This document shows, piece after piece, positions 22,161 through 32,939 of a DNA stretch of 64,000 nt (its first letter is position 1; each line of letters starts with the position of its first letter). Under the pieces are notes generated by a model. The model ran no database searches. It saw nothing but the letters and a program-made list of their open reading frames with translations, and was not told the DNA's origin. The DNA comes from Heterohyrax brucei (Eukaryota; Chordata; Mammalia; Hyracoidea; Procaviidae). The position numbers and the translations under genes are program-made. The DNA is taken from NCBI GenBank assembly GCA_028571685.1, contig CM053143.1, positions 140,588,829 to 140,652,828 on the forward strand, given 5' to 3'.

Positions 22161-22228
22161 AAGTCATGGATATGAGGGACACTGCTTTGTTACTGAGTAG
22201 TGATTCTGTATTGCTGGTCACTCCTGTA
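22161..22228. repeat. Unclassified dispersed repeat, copy 1
   Basis: Matches 23671-23739 in direct orientation with interruptions. Shared text includes GATAT, CTTTGTYACTGARTAG and TTCTGYATTGCTKGTCA. Confidence 0.6.
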
Positions 22229-22246
22229 AGGAAATAACTCAAATAC

Positions 22247-22384
22247 TGAGAATGCCATTGAGTTGATTCTGACTCATAGTGATGTGATAGAACAGAGTAG
22301 AACTGCCCTGGGGCTTCCAAGGAGCACCTGGTGGATCTGCACTGCTGACGTTTTGGATCACAGCCACAGTATTTAACCAATAAA
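22247..22384 (-). repeat. AfroSINE
   Basis: ATGCCATTGAGTTGATTCTGA at the tail side and GATCACAGCCACAGTATTTAAC at the head side. Slightly 5'-truncated. Confidence 0.88.
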
Positions 22385-23149
22385 GCAGTACATTATTGAG
22401 CTGGCTGTTCCATCACAGGAGACAATTCTGGAAAGGTGTATAGTGCTATTACTACTTGGATTAGTTGACGGATGAGGAATTTGTCTGTCAGGCCTATTCA
22501 GTCCTCTGTCTTTCATTGGTCTTAAAGTTCATCACAAGACATGTTAACTACCCTTACTTCCCCTAGTTTTCGCAGGACTGTCTAGAGGCCACGAGGGAGG
22601 CCAGAGCCTCCACTGGGCAAACTGAGGCTTGGAGCTGATGTCGCTCGACTGTGGTGTGTCTGTTAGGCCATGCCAAAGTTGTCCGTGGGAAGGCTGAGTT
22701 CAGTGGGGGTGGGTGGGGTGGAGTGGGTGGAACACCATGGCGTGAGAATCTCTAGGCACACATATGCAAATACGTCTGGTACAGCCAAGTCTCTTTCTAA
22801 GTAGAAGTGTGATTTTGGAGAGGAATGTGATAAAAGAGTAATAAGTGTCGTGGTAAAGCAAGTATAGAATTGATTATAGTTTATAAAAGTGATCATCTCA
22901 TTTATACTTGAAAGCCAGGTGAGGTATGTGACATTGTGTCTTCCTTTTTACCCAGGACTTGGGGCCTGCAGCCCCTAAATGCCTTGCTGTAGTTAAATGG
23001 TAGAATAGGACTAAAGTTACAGCTGTTTGTATTGTCTTTTAAGGAATGAGATCTTTACCTTCTGAATCAACACAAGTGCATTTTAAAAAGGGGAAAAAAT
23101 TTTCAAATACTCTTCAGTCAATTTCTGTGAAATATTACTGCTCAGCTAT
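22385..23149. other. Intron, no gene recognised
   Basis: Unique sequence with a G-rich patch near 22700. Nothing assignable. Confidence 0.5.
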
Positions 23150-23203
23150 AGTGTTGCTGCTGAGTCAGAATTGACCCAACGGCACACAACAACCGCAACA
23201 GCC
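23150..23203 (+). repeat. AfroSINE/RTE 3' tail fragment
   Basis: GTTGCTGCTGAGTCAGAATTG then CCCAACGGCACACAACAACCGCAACA. The CAACAAC ending is the tail type also seen on RTE copies. Confidence 0.75.
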
Positions 23204-23458
23204 ATGGAACTGAAGATGTAACCGTTAGAGTTGCCTCACTTCCTTTTAGGTTCTCTCTCTTCTGCTCTTTTAAAAGGCTGATTCCTCTTAGAAAAATTAA
23301 ACCATTCATTTCTTAGAGGAAGAATGCTTCATGTGCGCTTGATAAAAAGAAACTGTGAGTTCTGGGTGGTTGGCAGAGACAGGGGAGGGCTAAGTTGGAA
23401 AAAGAAAAGTAGAAAGCACTGGGGGCTAATTTGCTGCCTTTGTGATTCGGACTTTGAA

Positions 23459-23473
23459 ACCCCCCCCCCCCCA
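23459..23473. repeat. Poly-C tract
   Basis: About fourteen C residues; likely length-variable. Confidence 0.9.
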
Positions 23474-23670
23474 TTTTTGGCACCCAGGCCTTTTCTGAAG
23501 TTTGCCCAGACTTTCCATCTGCAGTAGAGAGCACTGTTCCTGCATAGATTCTGGAGAGCCGGCCTCCTGGTTGGCCTGGCCTACCTGTCTGCAAGATTCT
23601 TGCTGGTGTGCTCTCAGGAGGGACTCTAGGGCCCTGTCTCAGCCCCTGAGCCTACCGGTTTCTGCGGCCA

Positions 23671-23739
23671 AGTCACAGATATAGGGAATGGTGCTTTGTC
23701 ACTGAATAGACGTTCTGCATTGCTTGTCATTATCATAAG
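23671..23739. repeat. Unclassified dispersed repeat, copy 2
   Basis: Partner of 22161-22228, about 1.5 kb away in the same orientation. On the minus strand both copies give related readings (ESLLSNKAVSLISMT and ERLFSDKAPFPISVT), so the source may have been coding. Confidence 0.6.
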
Positions 23740-23807
23740 GGCCATTGAGGCTTTGGTTAGTGCAGCACCCTTATTCTTACTTCCCATCAAACCAAAAAAA
23801 AAAAAAA

Positions 23808-23958
23808 AACAACCCTGCTGCTGTTCAGTCACTTCTGACTCATAGTGACCCTATAAGATACTGTAGAACTGTCCTGTAGAGCTTCCAAGGAGCAGCTGGT
23901 AGATTTAAACTTTGGTTAGCAGCCATAGCTCTTAACCACGACACCCCCAAGGTTTCCA
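23808..23958 (-). repeat. AfroSINE with A-rich tail
   Basis: Preceded by a run of A at 23793-23809 that is the tail. Then CAGTCACTTCTGACTCATAG and, at the head, CCCAAGGTTTCC. Confidence 0.9.
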
Positions 23959-25179
23959 CTGCCCATCATGTGATATGAAATGTGTTGAAATAGCACTTAA
24001 GATAACTGTTCTGGTTTTCACAGACAGCTTTTAAGCTGAGGGTTTTCCTTTAGTGCCGCCACTGTCTTTTTCTCCCTCTTTCCCTTCTAGTAGTCTGTGT
24101 TTTGTTCTGTGTCTCCTGAAAGTCAAATGTAACACAGGCTTGGGAGTGTAGTAGCATGTTCTCCGTTCAGATAGCTAGAAGTTGCATTTTTATCTACCCA
24201 TATAGTCCAAAAATGTAGCTCCTTTACTAAACTCAGCAAAGTGATATCATTTCTGTTGTCTGATAAGACTTGCAAAATGATTTCTAGGCCCAATTCAAAG
24301 CAAGCAAGCAAGGAAAAAAATTTTAAAGAATTTTAAATGATGTACACATGCTATGAAATATTTTGTTCAAAGATGCAGAATTAAAGAGTGCAAGCTAAGA
24401 GTAGATACATCAGGTTGGCGCTGATAGGAGTATGAAATGTTTATAGGGGCTTTGAAAAGCCCAGTGTTGACCTGTTTTTATTATTTTTGTTGGCTCCCTT
24501 GATGACTGACAAACAGGCCTAACCTGGGGCCAACAGAACCAGCAGGAAATTTAAGTCACGGATAGTTACATTTTAAAAACTCAGGTTTTTAGAGGCTGCT
24601 CAATCATTGTAATTGATTGATGATAACGTGGCAATGAGAGCTCTTAAATCATGAAAGGTGGCCAGATAAAGACAAATGGCTGGCAGTTTGGTTGGATGCA
24701 CAGTTCCCAACTCCCTGTGGTGTGCTGTTCTGCTCTCTAAAGGAAGAGCCAGTGCCTTATTTCATGCAGCTTATGGCCCAGCTGGCCTGTTTACAGAAAA
24801 TCTCCTCTTAAACTTGGCAGTTCTGTTTGAAAAACAGCATAACATAATTTCCCGAGAGATGGGAAAAAAACTTTACTAAAGAAGTTTGTATTCCCCATAA
24901 AACATGTGTGTTTTAAACTGAACAGCAATTGAGAGTTGTTCTTTCCATCTTTCTCTGAAATCAAAGCCTTTCTTTCCCTTTTCCCCTAGCAAAAGGTAAG
25001 TGTAGCTGAATTAGATTATTTGATGAGTCCTTTAAACTTCTCATGTTTTCCTCCTGTTGCTTTGGATAAATGCTAATCTGTAATAAGAACTCCAAGTACA
25101 TGCCTCTATTCTTCCCAGGACACAGGAAATGGGGCCTAGCATAATAGCATTTTAAAAATGTTTTATGGAAGTAAAATAT
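23959..25179. other. Intron, no gene or recognised repeat
   Basis: Mixed-composition unique DNA. ORFs at 24123-24311 and 24676-24879 have no recognisable domains. Confidence 0.5.
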
Positions 25180-25680
25180 AACATGGAAAGTACACATGTC
25201 ATGAATGCACAGCTCAGTGAGTTTTTGCTAACTAAACACATCTGTGTAATTAGCATACAGATCAATAAACAGGACATCACCAGGGGGTCCAAGAGCCCTT
25301 CATATGCTGCCTGCCAGTTACTACCCCCATAAGAGTTAAACAAACAAGCAAAACAAACAAACAAAAAGCCCATTGCCATCAAGAGGATTCTGACTCATAG
25401 CAGCGCTAGAGGACAGAGTAGAACTTTGGATTCCAAGGCTGTAATTCTTCATGAAAGCAGGCTGCCACATCTTTCTCCTGCCCTGAGGGATAGCAAATTC
25501 TGAAAACATAGTTGTCCCTAGTTTTTGGTTATATGAATGGAGAATCATATAGCATGTTCTTTTCTTATTTGCTATCTTTCATTCAGTATTTGTGAAATTA
25601 ATCCATATTGTTGTCTTATGTAATGATAGATCATTTTCATTGCTGTGTAGGTCCCACTATGTGAATGTAATGTGTTTTCT
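25180..25680 (-). repeat. Old L1 fragment
   Basis: AACACATCTGTGTAATTAGC, CAGATCAATAAACAGGACATCACC and CAGTATTTGTGAAATTAATCCAT are antisense text of old mammalian L1 3' regions. Split by the SINE at 25360-25490. Confidence 0.6.
25360..25490 (-). repeat. AfroSINE, long form, partial
   Basis: AAAGCCCATTGCCATCAAGAG followed by CCAAGGCTGTAATTCTTC and AAAGCAGGCTGCCACATCTT. The latter block is diagnostic for the long form. The head is missing. Confidence 0.85.
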
Positions 25681-26458
25681 CTAAGGGCATGTTCAACAGG
25701 AAAGAAAGTTCATAGACTTTAGTTTCACTTCCACTGAGGACATCACCATTTTTTATTGTTCCACAGACACAGGGTTCTAGCTGGTTTCAAGAGCCCCTTA
25801 TAGGGATACATTTTAAGAAACACTTTTATGTGTTGGGATTACCTTGTCCATGTTTCTTTACATCTACTTATTTTCTCTATTAAATCTTTTTGGCATATTC
25901 TTCTAATTTTCTTGCCTGTTACTAATCCCATTATCTTGTTCTCTACAAAATCTTGCCATTAATTCTTTTCCCCTTTCTCTCAAACCTGAGCTTAGACTCC
26001 TACCTTCCGAAAATACTTGTCTCTATCCCATCCTCCCATTTTACTCCAACTTATATTTCTGATCTCCTGTGAACTCTCTCCTGATCTGAACTGGCATCCT
26101 TTTATTTGCTCAGGCCCCAGACCTTGGGGTAGTCCTAGACTCCTCTTGTTCTCTTACAGCTTATGTCTAGTCTATCAACAAATTGTACTGATTTTAGTGT
26201 CAAAATTTGTCTAAACTTAACCAATTTACCTTACCGCCAGTGCTTCTACCCTAGCCTAAGATACATCCTTTCTCTCAAGGGTTATTGGAATTGCTGCGTA
26301 CTTGTCTTCCTGCTTCTATCGTTAGCCACCACAGTGTATTCTCTTCAAGACAGCCTGAGTGACACCTTTTCAAACCTAAGCCACCTCTTGCCACTACTCT
26401 GCTCACAACTCTCCATAACTTCCATTGTGGAGATAAAAGTTTTATCAGTGAACTATGC

Positions 26459-26622
26459 AGAAACCCTGGTGGCATAGTGGTTAAGTGCTACATCTGCTAA
26501 CCAAAAGGTTGGCAGTTGAAGCCTCCCAGATGCTCCTAGGAAACTCCATTGGGCAGTTCTACTCTGTCTATAGGGTCTCTATGAGTTGGAATTGACTTGA
26601 TGGCAATCGGTTTGGTTTTTTG
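26459..26622 (+). repeat. AfroSINE in L2
   Basis: Full-length: GAAACCCTGGTGGCATAGTG at the head and TTGACTTGATGGCAATCGG at the tail, followed by TTTTTTGGGGGGGGGGG. Confidence 0.95.
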
Positions 26623-26939
26623 GGGGGGGGGGTTTATGTAGTCCTCAGTGATCTGCCCCTTTCTCTCTGTCACTTCTCTTTCCACACTCCCCCTTCCTTG
26701 TTGCTCAGCTGCACTGGTCTCCTTACTGCTCAGAAACACAGAAAACATTCTTCCAGCTAAGGGCCTTGGCACTTGCTATTTCCTTAGTTTAAAACATCTT
26801 TTTTTTTGAGATATGACAGGATGACCTCTTCTGTTTTCTTTCCTTCTTCTTTCCCTCTTTTTCTCTCTTCTACCTTTCCTTCCTCCCATCTCCCTGTTTC
26901 CCTTGCGTCCCTTGTCCTTTCTTTTCTATCCTTCCCTTC

Positions 26940-27230
26940 TGACATGGATTGAATTGTGTCCCCTCCCCCCAAATTGTGTGCAGCAGTTTGGCTGGGCCAT
27001 GATTCCCACTATTGTGTGATGTTCCTCCTGTAGGCTGCAAATCCTACCTCTGTGATGTTGGTGAGGGAGGATGGGCTTTGGTTGTATTAGTGAGGCAGGA
27101 CTCAGTCTGTTGTATTGTACTTTGAAGCAATCTCCAGAGATACAAAGGAAAAGAAAGCAAGCTGAGAGCTGGGGACCTCATATCATCAGGAAAGAAGCAG
27201 TGCTGGGAGCGGAGTGTGTCCTTTGAGCGC
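26940..27230 (+). mobile_element. MaLR-like LTR, 3'-truncated
   Basis: Starts TGACATGGATTGAATTGTGT, then GGGCCATGATTCCCACTATTG and CAAGCTGAGAGCTGGGGACC. Same family as 43654-44149, where the remainder is present. Confidence 0.75.
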
Positions 27231-27319
27231 CTTCTTTTTCTCTTCCTCTTTTCCTTCTTTGTCTCAGGTCTTGCAACTAAAATAACATAACCCTCACTCA
27301 TTGCTCCCTATTCCTGTAT

Positions 27320-27912
27320 TTGTTTTCTAGTGCTGTATGACAGTGTCACAAGTTGAGCAGCCTAAAACAGTGCAAACTTCCCAGCTGACGGTTCTGTAGG
27401 TGAGGATTCTGGGCATGGCACGGGTGGTTCTTGGCTCAGGGAGGGTCTCACAAGACAAAAATCAAGTTGTCATCTGGCCTGAGTTCTCGTCTAGAGCTCC
27501 CCAAGTCGTCTTCTGAGTCCTTTCAAGTTGCTGCCAGAATCCGTTTCCTAGCGATTGTGGGACTGAAGTCTCTGTTTGCTTGCTAACTTTGAGTCAGCAT
27601 CTCATCTCAGCTCATGAATGTGTTTGCATTCCATGCCATACGATCCTGTCTATCTTCAAAGCCATCAACAAAGGATATTATGTTGAATCCTTCTCCCACT
27701 TCAAATCTCTTTCTCTAGGAAGGGCCTGTCCCTTTGAAGGTCTCATCCAGTTTAGATAAAACTCATCAAAAACAAGCTCTCTTTCCTTAGAGTGCAATAT
27801 AACATAACCATGAAGATAGCTATTATATTCACAGATCCCTCCCACATTCCCAGTGTTGAGGGTATTACTCTCAGGGGTCTGGGCTTTTGAGTTATCTTAG
27901 AATCCTGCCTAC
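27320..27912 (-). mobile_element. Old MaLR (MLT1-like) LTR
   Basis: Antisense start TGTTTTCTAGTGCTGTATGAC and CTGGGCATGGCACGGGTGGT, ending ACTCTCAGGGGTCTGGG and CCTGCCTACTGCAAC. Diverged; no internal region. Confidence 0.6.
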
Positions 27913-28110
27913 TGCAACTCCCTTTTTCCTGTGTTATTTTTCCATATAGTATTTATCACCACCTGACATGAGTGATTTATGTTGTTTATTTGTTTGTTGT
28001 CTGTCTCAGTCTTCTTGAGGATAGGAATTTGGTGTCATTTACTGGTACATCCTCCTAGAACATACAACAAATATGGCCATGTAACAGTAACTCTATACAT
28101 ATTTGTGTAT

Positions 28111-28504
28111 AACTTAAAGAATTCAGTGTTTCTTTCAGGCAGGTTCTCCATACTCTCCTTTATTATATATGTGTTCCGCACACTTTTTGCCTTTGTATCC
28201 TTCTACCTGAAAAACATGGCCTTCAGTGAAGAGACTATAAACTAGAGAGATCTCCCCTTCTTTTTCTTCCCCTACTCATCAGTGAGGTGATTTTAGCATA
28301 TTCCTGTCTCCCATGATAATTTCTGTCTGACCACCTACTGAGCAAGTCAGAAGGGGTGCTGTAAACTGAACCTGGGGAGCAGAGGCTAACCATGGGACGA
28401 GAGCCATCTCATGAGGCAAGGAGGGTGACTGAAGCATCTCGTTCAAGAAGGCAGACAAAAATGCAAGGACCAAATTCAGTAAATAGCCTTCCTCTGGAGA
28501 CAGA
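28111..28504. other. Intron, no gene recognised
   Basis: Nothing assignable by eye. Confidence 0.4.
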
Positions 28505-28690
28505 GACATGGGTGACTCAGTGCTCAAGATGTCAATTAGACAAATTCCTTAACAGTGTGCCTCATTTTCCTCAGCTGTAAAATAAGAATAAAAATAATTC
28601 CAACCTCATAGAATGATTGTAAGGATTAAAAGTGTAAAGTCATGTGTGGCAGGTAGTGAGCACGATTGTGTGAGCTATGGTAGTCATGGA
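28505..28690 (+). repeat. MIR SINE
   Basis: TGCCTCATTTTCCTCAGCTGT, AAAATAAGAATAAAAATAATTCC and CTCATAGAATGATTGTAAGGA are in MIR order, with the core to the right. Confidence 0.9.
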
Positions 28691-29265
28691 AAGGAGGAGT
28701 GCCATGCCACTGAGGCAGCTACTGAGAAACCACGCCTGTTCAGACAGTGTCCACACCTGATTTGCCCCTCTCTTTTTGCTTCTTCCCTTTGAAGCCCAGG
28801 CCATAGTCCTCATGTACTATCTTTGCAGCAGCTATTTCTAGAGAACATTTCTGTCCTTTTGGATGATGCCACTATCTCATCCCTTTTTGTTAATTTCTCT
28901 CTGGAGCTTCCCAGCCTTCCTCACATAGTGGTGTACATTGAAAAGTACTCAGTTTGTACAGGACACTATGAACTGACAGCTGCACAAAAGTGGAGGCCAT
29001 TGGCCAGGGCACTGGCTGCCCCAGACCACAGCCAGCTGTTTCTAGGGTTTAGAGGAGAAAACATGGCGTGGTGAAATCCTGAATGGGAAAGTAGGCCTGG
29101 ACATTTGTAGCTGAAGCCATGTATGCCTCACCTGAGGTTTTAACCTGACTAAGGTTTCAGGGCTGGTTATACAAGCTCTAAGGAGCTTCAAGTCAGTAGA
29201 TAATCCCTATCACTTTGTTAACTCAGTACAGGTCTGGCTCGTATTTGATTTACCTCTTGTTTCAT
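28691..29265. other. Intron, no gene recognised
   Basis: Mostly unique sequence. The 28823-29074 ORF shows no domain. Confidence 0.5.
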
Positions 29266-29421
29266 TGGAAACCTTGGTGGTATAGTGGTTAAGTGCTATG
29301 GCTGCTAACCAAAAAGTCAGCAGTTCAAACCCTCCAGGCACTCCTTGGAAATTGTATAGGGAGTTGTCTCTGCCCTATATGGTCACTATACGTCAGAATT
29401 GACTAGAAGGAAATGGGTTTG
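29266..29421 (+). repeat. AfroSINE
   Basis: GGAAACCTTGGTGGTATAGTG to CAGAATTGACTAGAAGG. Full-length with modest divergence. Confidence 0.94.
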
Positions 29422-29589
29422 TTTTATTATCTCATTAGGTGGGTTTCCTTTGCTCTTTGACCTGGTCAGAATCCTGGTCTCACCCCCTCTCCTAAGCATC
29501 TGATTCTCCCTGCCTGAACCCAGGCTTCCTTCTGACTTGAAAGCATGGAAAAGCAAATATCGTATTGTGAACTTGTTCTAATTTCCTTA

Positions 29590-30708
29590 GGTTTCAGTTT
29601 GAATTTGCATATTAGTAGCTGATGGTCTGTTCTGCAGCTAGCCCCTGGCCTTGTTCTGAGTGACGATACTGAGCATTCTCATCGTCTCTTTCCATAGATA
29701 GCATGCATTTGATTACTGTGTACTCCATCTAGTGAGGTCTGTGTGTATAATTGCCATTTATGTTGATGAAGAAAGGTTATTTACAATGAAGAAGTTATTG
29801 ATTTTCCAAAATTCAGTCATGAGATCTCCAGCATCATTTCTGTCACCAAGGCCATAGTTTCCAACTACCAATCTTCCTTTTTTGTTTCCAGCTTTTAAAT
29901 TCCAATCACCAGTAATTATCAATGTATCTTGACTGGATGTTCAATCAATTTCAGACTGCAGAAGCTGGTAAAAACTTCAATTTCTTCATCTTTGTCCTTT
30001 GTGGTTGGTGCATATACTTGAATAATAGTTGTATTAACTAGTATTCCTTGTAGTCATGTGGATGACAGCATCATACTTCAGGATAAATTTTGAAATGTTC
30101 ATTTTGACGATGAATACAACACCATTCTCTTCAAGTTCTCATTCCAACATAGTAGACCATATGATAATGATAGTCCAATTCAAAATGGTCAATACCAGCC
30201 CATTTCGGCTCAGTAAATGCCTAGGATATCACTGTTTATGGGTTACGTTTCATTTTTGGCAATTTCCAGTTTTCCTAGATTCATGCTTTGTACGTTCCAT
30301 GTTCCAATTACTAGTGGATGCCTGCAGCTTTTTTTTTTTTTTTTTCCTCATTTTGCATCATGCCACATCAGCAAATAAAGGTCCTGGAAGCTTGAGTCCA
30401 TCCACATCTTTAAGGTCGAGTATAGTTTGAGAAGACAGCTCTTTCCTGGTTGTCTTTTGTGTGCCTTCCAACCTAGGGGGCTTATCTTCTGACACTGTAT
30501 CAAACAGTGTTCCACTGCTATTCATGAAGCTTTCTCTGGCTAATTCTTTTCAGAAGTAGACTACTGGGTCTTTCTCCTTAGTCTGTCTTAGTCTGAAAGC
30601 TCAGCTCTTTGCCACGGGTGACCCTGCCAGTATCTGAATACTAGTGGCGTAGCTTCCAGCATCACAGCAACAAGCAAGCCCCAACAGTGTGACAAATGGA
30701 CAGGTAGG
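29590..30708 (-). mobile_element. RTE-type LINE, 5' half with endonuclease domain
   Basis: The minus strand reads in pieces as the N-terminal endonuclease of RTE ORF2. Near 29910 it gives LIITGDWNLKAG (the GDxN catalytic motif) and, a little downstream, VVGNYGLGDRNDAGDL (the G-x-G-x-RN block). The 5' end at about 30705 (CATTTGTCACACTGTT on the minus strand) resembles the end at 61540. A poly-T insertion (30330-30345) and several frameshifts break the frame. The RT half is absent. Confidence 0.85.
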
Positions 30709-30825
30709 AGAGTGAGGTATGAATAAATAGTTAAATTCAGGGTGATAAAAGCCATGGTGGAGGGAAATCGAGACTTCACTGGATGACAAAGTAGGCATAT
30801 TTAGCCACTTAAGAAAGGTCCATGG

Positions 30826-31005
30826 GTGGTGCACCTCTACTCGTTTTGTCTGTCTACTGGCCTAAAGGGGGGTGGTTTCAACCCCCCAGCATCACCATTG
30901 AAGAAAGGCTTAGTGATCTGCTTCCATGAAACTACAGCCAAGAAAATCCTTTGGATTGTTTCTATTCTTTAATACACAGGGTTACCTTGAGTCTGAATCT
31001 GCTGA
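30826..31005 (+). repeat. AfroSINE, long-form variant
   Basis: Head GTCCATGGGTGGTGCACCTC, then GAAGAAAGGCTTAGTGATCTG, a block typical of a second long variant, and a decayed tail GAGTCTGAATCTGCTGAA. Confidence 0.72.
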
Positions 31006-31019
31006 ATCTCAATGAATTG

Positions 31020-31257
31020 CTATTTTTTTCTTAAGGGAAAGTCGGAATAGGTTATATTTATTTGTGAAGCAAGGTGAGGAAGAGGGAAATAAGGAAGCAC
31101 AAAAGCACAGAGGCAAATAGGGGATGAGTCTGACTTTCTCCGACCCCCAAAGGGAAGGAAAACCAAGATCAACAGCACAAAGCTGACTCCCATGAGGTGG
31201 AAGCCAGACAAGCCTTCTCTCTGTACCATCTCTTTCAATTCTGATACCAATCACCCC
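31020..31257 (-). pseudogene. Short ORF downstream of an ERV LTR (copy 2)
   Basis: On the minus strand the second ATG (ending at about 31211) gives MVQREGLSGFHLMG, then a stretch rich in V, L, I and F (about 20 residues) and a PFGG turn. It aligns with the + copy at 3464-3690. An AATAAA and A-rich text follow at the left end. Function unknown. Confidence 0.4.
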
Positions 31258-31745
31258 CCTCCCCTGCCCGGTACTCTCTCTCGGATTTGATAGCTCATCA
31301 CAACGAGCACTCGGAACTCACAGACCGTACTTAAAATTAAGAGATTTATTGGGGAAGTAACAGTTACAGTTCAGGCTCAGGGACATTGAGGATACAGTTC
31401 TTCCATCAGTATAGCCTCTGCACAGCTGTGCTTGCAGGCATGGGTCCTCCTGGCCCCGAGTCTCTGACCAAAGGTGTTCAGCTTTCTCCGTGGGACAGGA
31501 AGCCCACCGAGCCATTTTCTGCTGTGAGATCCTTTCTGCTGGTGTCTCTTTGGTGATGGTGAGCTCTGCCTTTCCAGTACTGGCTGTATTTTAAGGCAAA
31601 ACTGACCAATCCTGTTGTTAAGCCACAGTTACCCTCTCAGACAATCACTTGAGTGGGATTTACAAGACCATGGCTACAAAGGCCAAACAATAAGGTAATT
31701 AATCCACTGCAGCCATGGAGGTCAAAGGAATGCCTGCATTGTGTT
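31258..31745 (-). mobile_element. Retroviral-type LTR (ERV class III-like), copy 2
   Basis: Inverse-orientation relative of 2810-3445. Antisense text includes TTTATTGG (poly-A signal side, near 31343), CAGTTCAGGCTCAGG and AAGGCAAAACTGACCAATCC. The distal end is near GGCCATGGAGGTC-like sequence at 31715-31725. Confidence 0.72.
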
Positions 31746-31839
31746 CGGGACTTTATCTGCAGGGCAGTGAGACTCTTAAATAATTTTTAGTGCATCAAAT
31801 TTTTGTTTTAGTATGATATAAGTTATTACTACATATCAT

Positions 31840-32165
31840 GGTAGTTGCAATTTGTTGGCAAAGGAAGAAATGGAAGAGAGGAAATGGATATACAAAACCA
31901 TCAGAACTTGATGGCTGGCCTGATGTGGCAGGAATAAGGAAAGCCCTGGTAGTGTCTGAGGTTCTGACCTGCTCAACTGGAAGAATGATGGTACTCCACA
32001 TCAGTTCAGGATAAACGGAAGAAGGAGAGGCTTTGGAGCTGAAAATCATGATTTCCATTTTAGACATGTTGTATTAGATTTGCAGATAAGATATATGAGT
32101 GAAGACATCCAATAGATGGTTACCTTGTAGATGTGAAGCAACAGAAAGAAATTCGACTGGAGATG
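31840..32165 (+). repeat. Ancient mammalian repeat, family not named
   Basis: CATTTTAGACATGTTGTATTAG and GAAGACATCCAATAGATGGTT are blocks I associate with a common old repeat; the class is uncertain. Confidence 0.45.
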
Positions 32166-32324
32166 CATGAGTTGTATTCATTAGAATTCAAATTAAGATA
32201 CTAGAACAAAAGAACCCCCAAATACAATGACTCAAACAGAATAGTTTATTTCCACTTTACGTTGCAGTCTAGAAATAGGTGAGTGGTCCAGTCCAGACAG
32301 ACACTACTCTACTCCTTACCTGGG

Positions 32325-32500
32325 AATTTGCTTCTCAGAGTGTGGTGCATAGACCAGCAGCATTAGCATTACCTGGGAATTTACTGGAAATGCAGAATCT
32401 TCAGAACCCCTCCCTCCCAACTGCATCAGCATCTTCATTTAGCAAGAGTCCCAAGGAGTCCACTTGCACATGATGTTTTGAGATGCCCTGATTTAGGAAA
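32325..32500 (+). mobile_element. MER5-type non-autonomous hAT element
   Basis: GTGTGGTGCATAGACCAGCAG, CATTACCTGGGAATTTACTGG and AAATGCAGAATCTTCAGAACC are the recognisable order of MER5A. Noncoding. Confidence 0.8.
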
Positions 32501-32783
32501 TCTGTCTTCCTTCTGTCTTGTGGCTCTGGCCTCTTGTCTAAGAAGGTGGTTGACATTGGCTTAGCACCATTTTTTTTCCTGCATTTTAGTCGTGGGAATG
32601 AGAAAAGAAGTAGAAAGTAACCTGTTCACTGTATTAGAAAAAAAAAAGTAAAATGAGTAAATTACAACATTTATTAATTCCTTGGAAAATAGCAGCAAAT
32701 GTATTAATGCAAACATAAACAATGTGTTTCTTGTTTGAATTACGTGAAGAAAATCCAGCCTCATAGAGTTAAACCAAGAAGCC

Positions 32784-32939
32784 AAACTACTTGCTATCCA
32801 CTCAGTTCCAACTGATAGCAGTACTGTAGGACAGAGTAGAACTGCCTCATAGAGTTTCCAAGGAGCACCTGTTGGATTTGAACTGCTGACCTTTTGGTTA
32901 GCAGCTGTAGCACTTACTCACTACGCCACCAGGGTTTCC
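32784..32939 (-). repeat. AfroSINE
   Basis: CAACTGATAGCAGTACTGTAGG to CGCCACCAGGGTTTCC. Full-length minus copy. Confidence 0.94.

Larger units (their letters stand above)
25940..28110 (+). repeat. L2 LINE, long copy interrupted by a SINE and two LTRs
   Basis: CCTTACTGCTCAGAAACACAG and AAGGGCCTTGGCACTTGCTAT around 26730-26780, with TTTATTTGTTTGTTGTCTGTC near 27985 as the 3' part. The continuity across the insertions at 26459, 26940 and 27320 argues for one element. No coding frame survives. Confidence 0.75.

Noticed and set aside
30056-30430. 124-codon + strand ORF
   Set aside because: It lies antisense to the RTE endonuclease region and ends in a poly-T-encoded phenylalanine run.
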